Shown here piece by piece: positions 6,324-8,454 of a stretch of DNA of 8,454 nucleotides; the first letter of the stretch is position 1; each line of letters begins with the position of its first letter. The translations under genes and the position numbers were made by a program. The notes beneath the pieces are model-generated. The model ran no database searches. It was given only the letters and a program-made list of their open reading frames with translations, and was not told the DNA's origin. Origin of the DNA: Rhizobacter sp. (GTDB taxonomy: Bacteria; Pseudomonadota; Gammaproteobacteria; Burkholderiales; Burkholderiaceae_C); assembly GCA_025351675.1 (NCBI GenBank), contig JANXVK010000295.1, positions 1 to 8,454 of the forward strand, given 5' to 3'.

Positions 6324-6344
6324 GTGGCCCATGGCGGCCCGGCG
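6313..6344 (+). repeat. 32-bp direct repeat, copy B (downstream of the CHRD gene)
   Basis: This copy has 28 of 32 identities with 5616-5647 in the same orientation and carries the same GGCC-N7-GGCC layout. It overlaps the T run of the terminator. The two copies bracket the CHRD gene at a distance of 697 bp, which may reflect a dispersed intergenic repeat family or the ends of a duplicated or inserted segment. Confidence 0.6.
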
Positions 6345-6355
6345 CTGGCCAGAGG

Positions 6356-7498
6356 TCAATCCAGCTTCCACTTCCCGCCTTCGACTTTCACGATCACCCG
6401 GGCCCGCTGATCGAGCCCGAGGTGGTCATTCTTCGACATGTTGCTGACGCCGTTGGACACGGGCAGGTTGCGCGTCCCCTCGATCGCTTCGCGGAGCGCG
6501 GCGCGAAACTCCTTCGTGCCCGGCTGCGCGGTCTTCAGCGCGATCGGGATCGCGTTCGATAGCAGCAGGCCGGCGTCCCAGGTGTAGGCGCCGAAGGCCG
6601 ACACGCTGCCGGCGCCGTAGACCGCTTCGTACGCTTTCACATAGGCCAGCGCCTGCGCCTTGGCCGGATGATCGGCCGGCAATGCGGCCGCGACGACGAC
6701 CGGGCTGGTCGGCACGAACGCACCTTCGATGTCCTTGCCGCCGACGCGCAGGAAGTCGTTGTTCGCGACGCCGTGGTTGAAGTAGACGCTGCCCTTGTAG
6801 CCGCGCTCGACCAGCGCGCGCGCTGGCAGAACGGCCGGCGTGCCGCTCGCACCGATCACGACCATGTCGGGGCTCGCGCCCGCCAGCTTGAGCACCTGTG
6901 AGGTGACGCTGGTGTCGCGCGGCGCGAAGCGCTCGTTGGCCACGATCTTGATGCCGCGCACCGACGCGAACTTCTCGAACTCGGCGTAGAAGGCCTCGCC
7001 CAGCGCATCGTTGAAGCCGATGTAGCCCATCGTCTTGATGCCGCGCTTCGCGGCATGCTCCAGGATCGCCAGCACCATCATCGTGTCGGTCTGCGGCGTC
7101 TTGAAGACCCAGGCCTTCTTCGGGCTCATCGGCTCGATGATGCGAGCGCTCGAGGCGAGCGAGATCGTCGGCGTGCCGCTCTCGGCGACGGCATCGGTCA
7201 TCGCGAGCGAGTTTGGCGTCGTCGTCGAGCCGATGATCGCGTCGACCTTGTCCTCGAGCGTGAGGCGGCGCGTGTTGACCACCGCAGCGCTCGAATCGCT
7301 GGCGTCGTCGAGCACGATGTACTCGACGGTCTTGCCGGCGATCGTCTTCGGCAGCAGCGCGATCGTGTTCTTCTCGGGAATGCCGAGCGAGACCGCCGGG
7401 CCGGTGGTCGAGAGCGTGACGCCGATCTTGATCTGCGCCGAAGCGGGCATGGCGGCCGCAGCCAACAACGTGAGGACGAGCAGAGAGCGTGAGGTCAT
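6356..7498 (-). CDS. Periplasmic substrate-binding protein, branched-chain amino acid ABC type (LivK-like)
   Basis: The 380-residue protein starts with a Sec signal peptide, MTSRSLLVLTLLAAAAMPASA, probably cleaved after Ala21 before QIKIG; there is no lipobox. The rest is a two-lobed type I binding fold (Peripla_BP_6): IKIGVTLSTTGPAVSLGIP, KVDAIIGSTTTPNSLAM, KTMGYIGFNDALGEAF, FAPRDTSVTSQVLKL, PDMVVIGASGTPAV and the C-terminal ARVIVKVEGGKWKLD. Such proteins bind amino acids, aromatic acids, amides or urea in the periplasm and deliver them to LivHMGF-type permeases. No permease or ATPase gene is in view, so the ligand is open. AGGAGA (7505-7510) six bases before the ATG is a strong ribosome site. 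It lies 30 bp after the P450 stop and is probably co-transcribed with it. The gene is convergent with the CHRD gene. Confidence 0.9.
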   Translation of the reverse strand: MTSRSLLVLTLLAAAAMPASAQIKIGVTLSTTGPAVSLGIPEKNTIALLPKTIAGKTVEYIVLDDASDSSAAVVNTRRLTLEDKVDAIIGSTTTPNSLAMTDAVAESGTPTISLASSARIIEPMSPKKAWVFKTPQTDTMMVLAILEHAAKRGIKTMGYIGFNDALGEAFYAEFEKFASVRGIKIVANERFAPRDTSVTSQVLKLAGASPDMVVIGASGTPAVLPARALVERGYKGSVYFNHGVANNDFLRVGGKDIEGAFVPTSPVVVAAALPADHPAKAQALAYVKAYEAVYGAGSVSAFGAYTWDAGLLLSNAIPIALKTAQPGTKEFRAALREAIEGTRNLPVSNGVSNMSKNDHLGLDQRARVIVKVEGGKWKLD

Positions 7499-7528
7499 GG
7501 GATGTCTCCTGGTGGTGATGCGTGTGGG

Positions 7529-8454
7529 TCAGCCGAGCAGCGCAACCGGAATCGCGAGGTGCCCGCGAAAGCGCACGCGCTTCGAGCGCACGGCCGGGCC
7601 GGCAAGCCGGTAGTTCGGGAAGCGCGCGAGAAAGCGACCGATTGCGATGCGCGCCTCGAGCCGCCCCAGGCCCATGCCGACGCACTGGTGGATGCCCGAG
7701 CCGAACGCGACGTGGCGGTTCGGCGAGCGCGTGATGTCGAGCACATCGGGGTTCGCGAACTGCGCCGGATCGCGGTTCGCGGCGCCGATGCACAGCGTGA
7801 CCTGGGTGCGGGGTGCAAGCGCCACGCCGCCGATCTCGGTCGCGACCGTCGTGATGCGGTTGCCGAGCTGGTTCGAGCTCTCGATGCGCAGGAACTCCTC
7901 GACCGCGGTCTTGATCAGTTCGGGCCGGTTCAGCAGCAAGCGCTTCTGGTCGGGCGCATCGAACAGGCTTTTCAGCCCGTTGCCGATCAGGTTCGTCGTC
8001 GTCTCGTGGCCGGCGTTGAGAAGGAAGATGCAGTTGTGCAGCAGCTCTTTCGCGAGCAGCTTCTCGGTCACCCCGCCTTCCCCAATCACCTCGCCTTGAA
8101 TCAGCCGCGTCAGCACATCGGTTTCGGGGTCGCCCGGCGCCCGCGCGCGGCGCGCAACCAGGCCTTCGAGGTAGGCCAGCATGTCGCGCACCGCGGCGTT
8201 GCCACGCGCATGCATCACATCGGTCAACGCCGGCTCGAGCGCACCGAGAATCGCCAGCGACCAGTCGCGCAGCGGCCCGCGCTCGGCGTGCGGCACAGCC
8301 AGCAGGTTGCCGATGATCTCGACGGGAATGGCGGCGGCGAACGCCTCGATCAGGTCGACCGGCTCACCCGCCTCGGCCTTCGCCTGCATCGCATCGAGCA
8401 GGCCGTCGACCAGCACGACGAGACCGTCCTCCATCGCCGCAATGTGCTTGGGGG
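7529..8454 (-). CDS. Cytochrome P450, C-terminal three quarters (5' end outside window)
   Basis: The visible 307 residues run from PKHIAAMEDG to the stop at 7529. Bacterial P450s have about 400 residues, so roughly 100 are missing, and the Met at 8434 is internal because the preceding residues fit the family C-helix region. The defining motifs are intact: I-helix LLNAGHETT, K-helix ExxR in EEFLRIES, and the heme loop FGSGIHQCVG, whose Cys codon lies at 7682-7684. It is therefore predicted to be an active soluble heme monooxygenase needing ferredoxin and reductase partners, none of which is visible. The substrate and CYP family cannot be told from motifs. The pairing with a downstream solute-binding protein suggests uptake and hydroxylation of the same compound, but this is inference. 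Confidence 0.93.
   Translation of the reverse strand, partial: PKHIAAMEDGLVVLVDGLLDAMQAKAEAGEPVDLIEAFAAAIPVEIIGNLLAVPHAERGPLRDWSLAILGALEPALTDVMHARGNAAVRDMLAYLEGLVARRARAPGDPETDVLTRLIQGEVIGEGGVTEKLLAKELLHNCIFLLNAGHETTTNLIGNGLKSLFDAPDQKRLLLNRPELIKTAVEEFLRIESSNQLGNRITTVATEIGGVALAPRTQVTLCIGAANRDPAQFANPDVLDITRSPNRHVAFGSGIHQCVGMGLGRLEARIAIGRFLARFPNYRLAGPAVRSKRVRFRGHLAIPVALLG

Larger units (their letters stand above)
6240..6355. other. Convergent intergenic region
   Basis: This spacer separates the ends of the CHRD gene (+) and the binding-protein gene (-). Besides the terminator and repeat copy B listed separately, it holds CCCCGAGGGG near 6278 and CGCC-TGC-GGCG near 6262, both short G/C palindromes. 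GGCCCCAAG followed by such a hairpin loosely resembles the reverse complement of the otnK-internal repeat, but too weakly to call a copy. No clear terminator serving the - strand was seen. Confidence 0.4.

Noticed and set aside
7055..7613. + strand open frames opposite the binding-protein gene
   Set aside because: They have no ribosome sites or domains and are antisense shadows of a gene with a clear signal peptide and periplasmic-binding fold.
1..8454. CRISPR arrays, tRNA or rRNA genes, insertion sequences, phage genes, toxin-antitoxin or defence genes
   Set aside because: None of their hallmarks was found on either strand. The content is metabolic and housekeeping-like.

Overview
The window is GC-rich chromosomal DNA with codon use strongly biased to G/C in third position. 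Gene content and protein style suggest a betaproteobacterium of the Burkholderiales; a Rubrivivax/Methylibium/Leptothrix-like relative is an inference from general resemblance, not a search. Seven protein-coding genes are visible. Two are cut by the window edges.

Region 1 (1-5308, + strand) is a tightly packed catabolic operon for four-carbon sugar acids. Its genes are a 5'-truncated L-threonate dehydrogenase (ltnD), 3-oxo-tetronate 4-kinase (otnK, DUF1537 family), 3-oxo-tetronate 4-phosphate decarboxylase (otnC), 2-oxo-tetronate isomerase (otnI), D-erythronate dehydrogenase (denD) and an unassigned classical short-chain dehydrogenase. Four of the five junctions are ATGA/GTGA stop-start overlaps. 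The known pathway runs as follows: LtnD or DenD oxidises the acid at C2, OtnI moves the oxo group to C3, OtnK phosphorylates O4, and OtnC decarboxylates the product to dihydroxyacetone phosphate for glycolysis. Having both dehydrogenases lets one set of downstream enzymes serve both L-threonate and D-erythronate. The promoter and any regulator lie upstream of the window.

Region 2 (5309-5762) has no intact gene. It holds two tandem imperfect hairpins just after the operon, then the decayed C-terminal end of an excalibur-type calcium-binding protein interrupted by an amber codon, one copy of a 32-bp direct repeat, and a 14-bp perfect palindrome.

Region 3 (5763-6344) holds a small CHRD-domain lipoprotein gene on the + strand, a probable intrinsic terminator, and the second copy of the 32-bp repeat, so the repeat brackets the lipoprotein gene.

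Region 4 (6356-8454, - strand, convergent with region 3) is a cytochrome P450 gene (N-terminus beyond the window) followed 30 bp later by a type I periplasmic substrate-binding protein of the branched-chain amino acid (LivK-like) class. No permease or ATPase gene is visible.

I see no undescribed multi-gene system. The most unusual signals are an apparent in-frame insertion of a palindromic repeat inside the otnK kinase gene, which shares its core with the repeats flanking the lipoprotein gene, and the absence in OtnC of the usual third metal-binding histidine.
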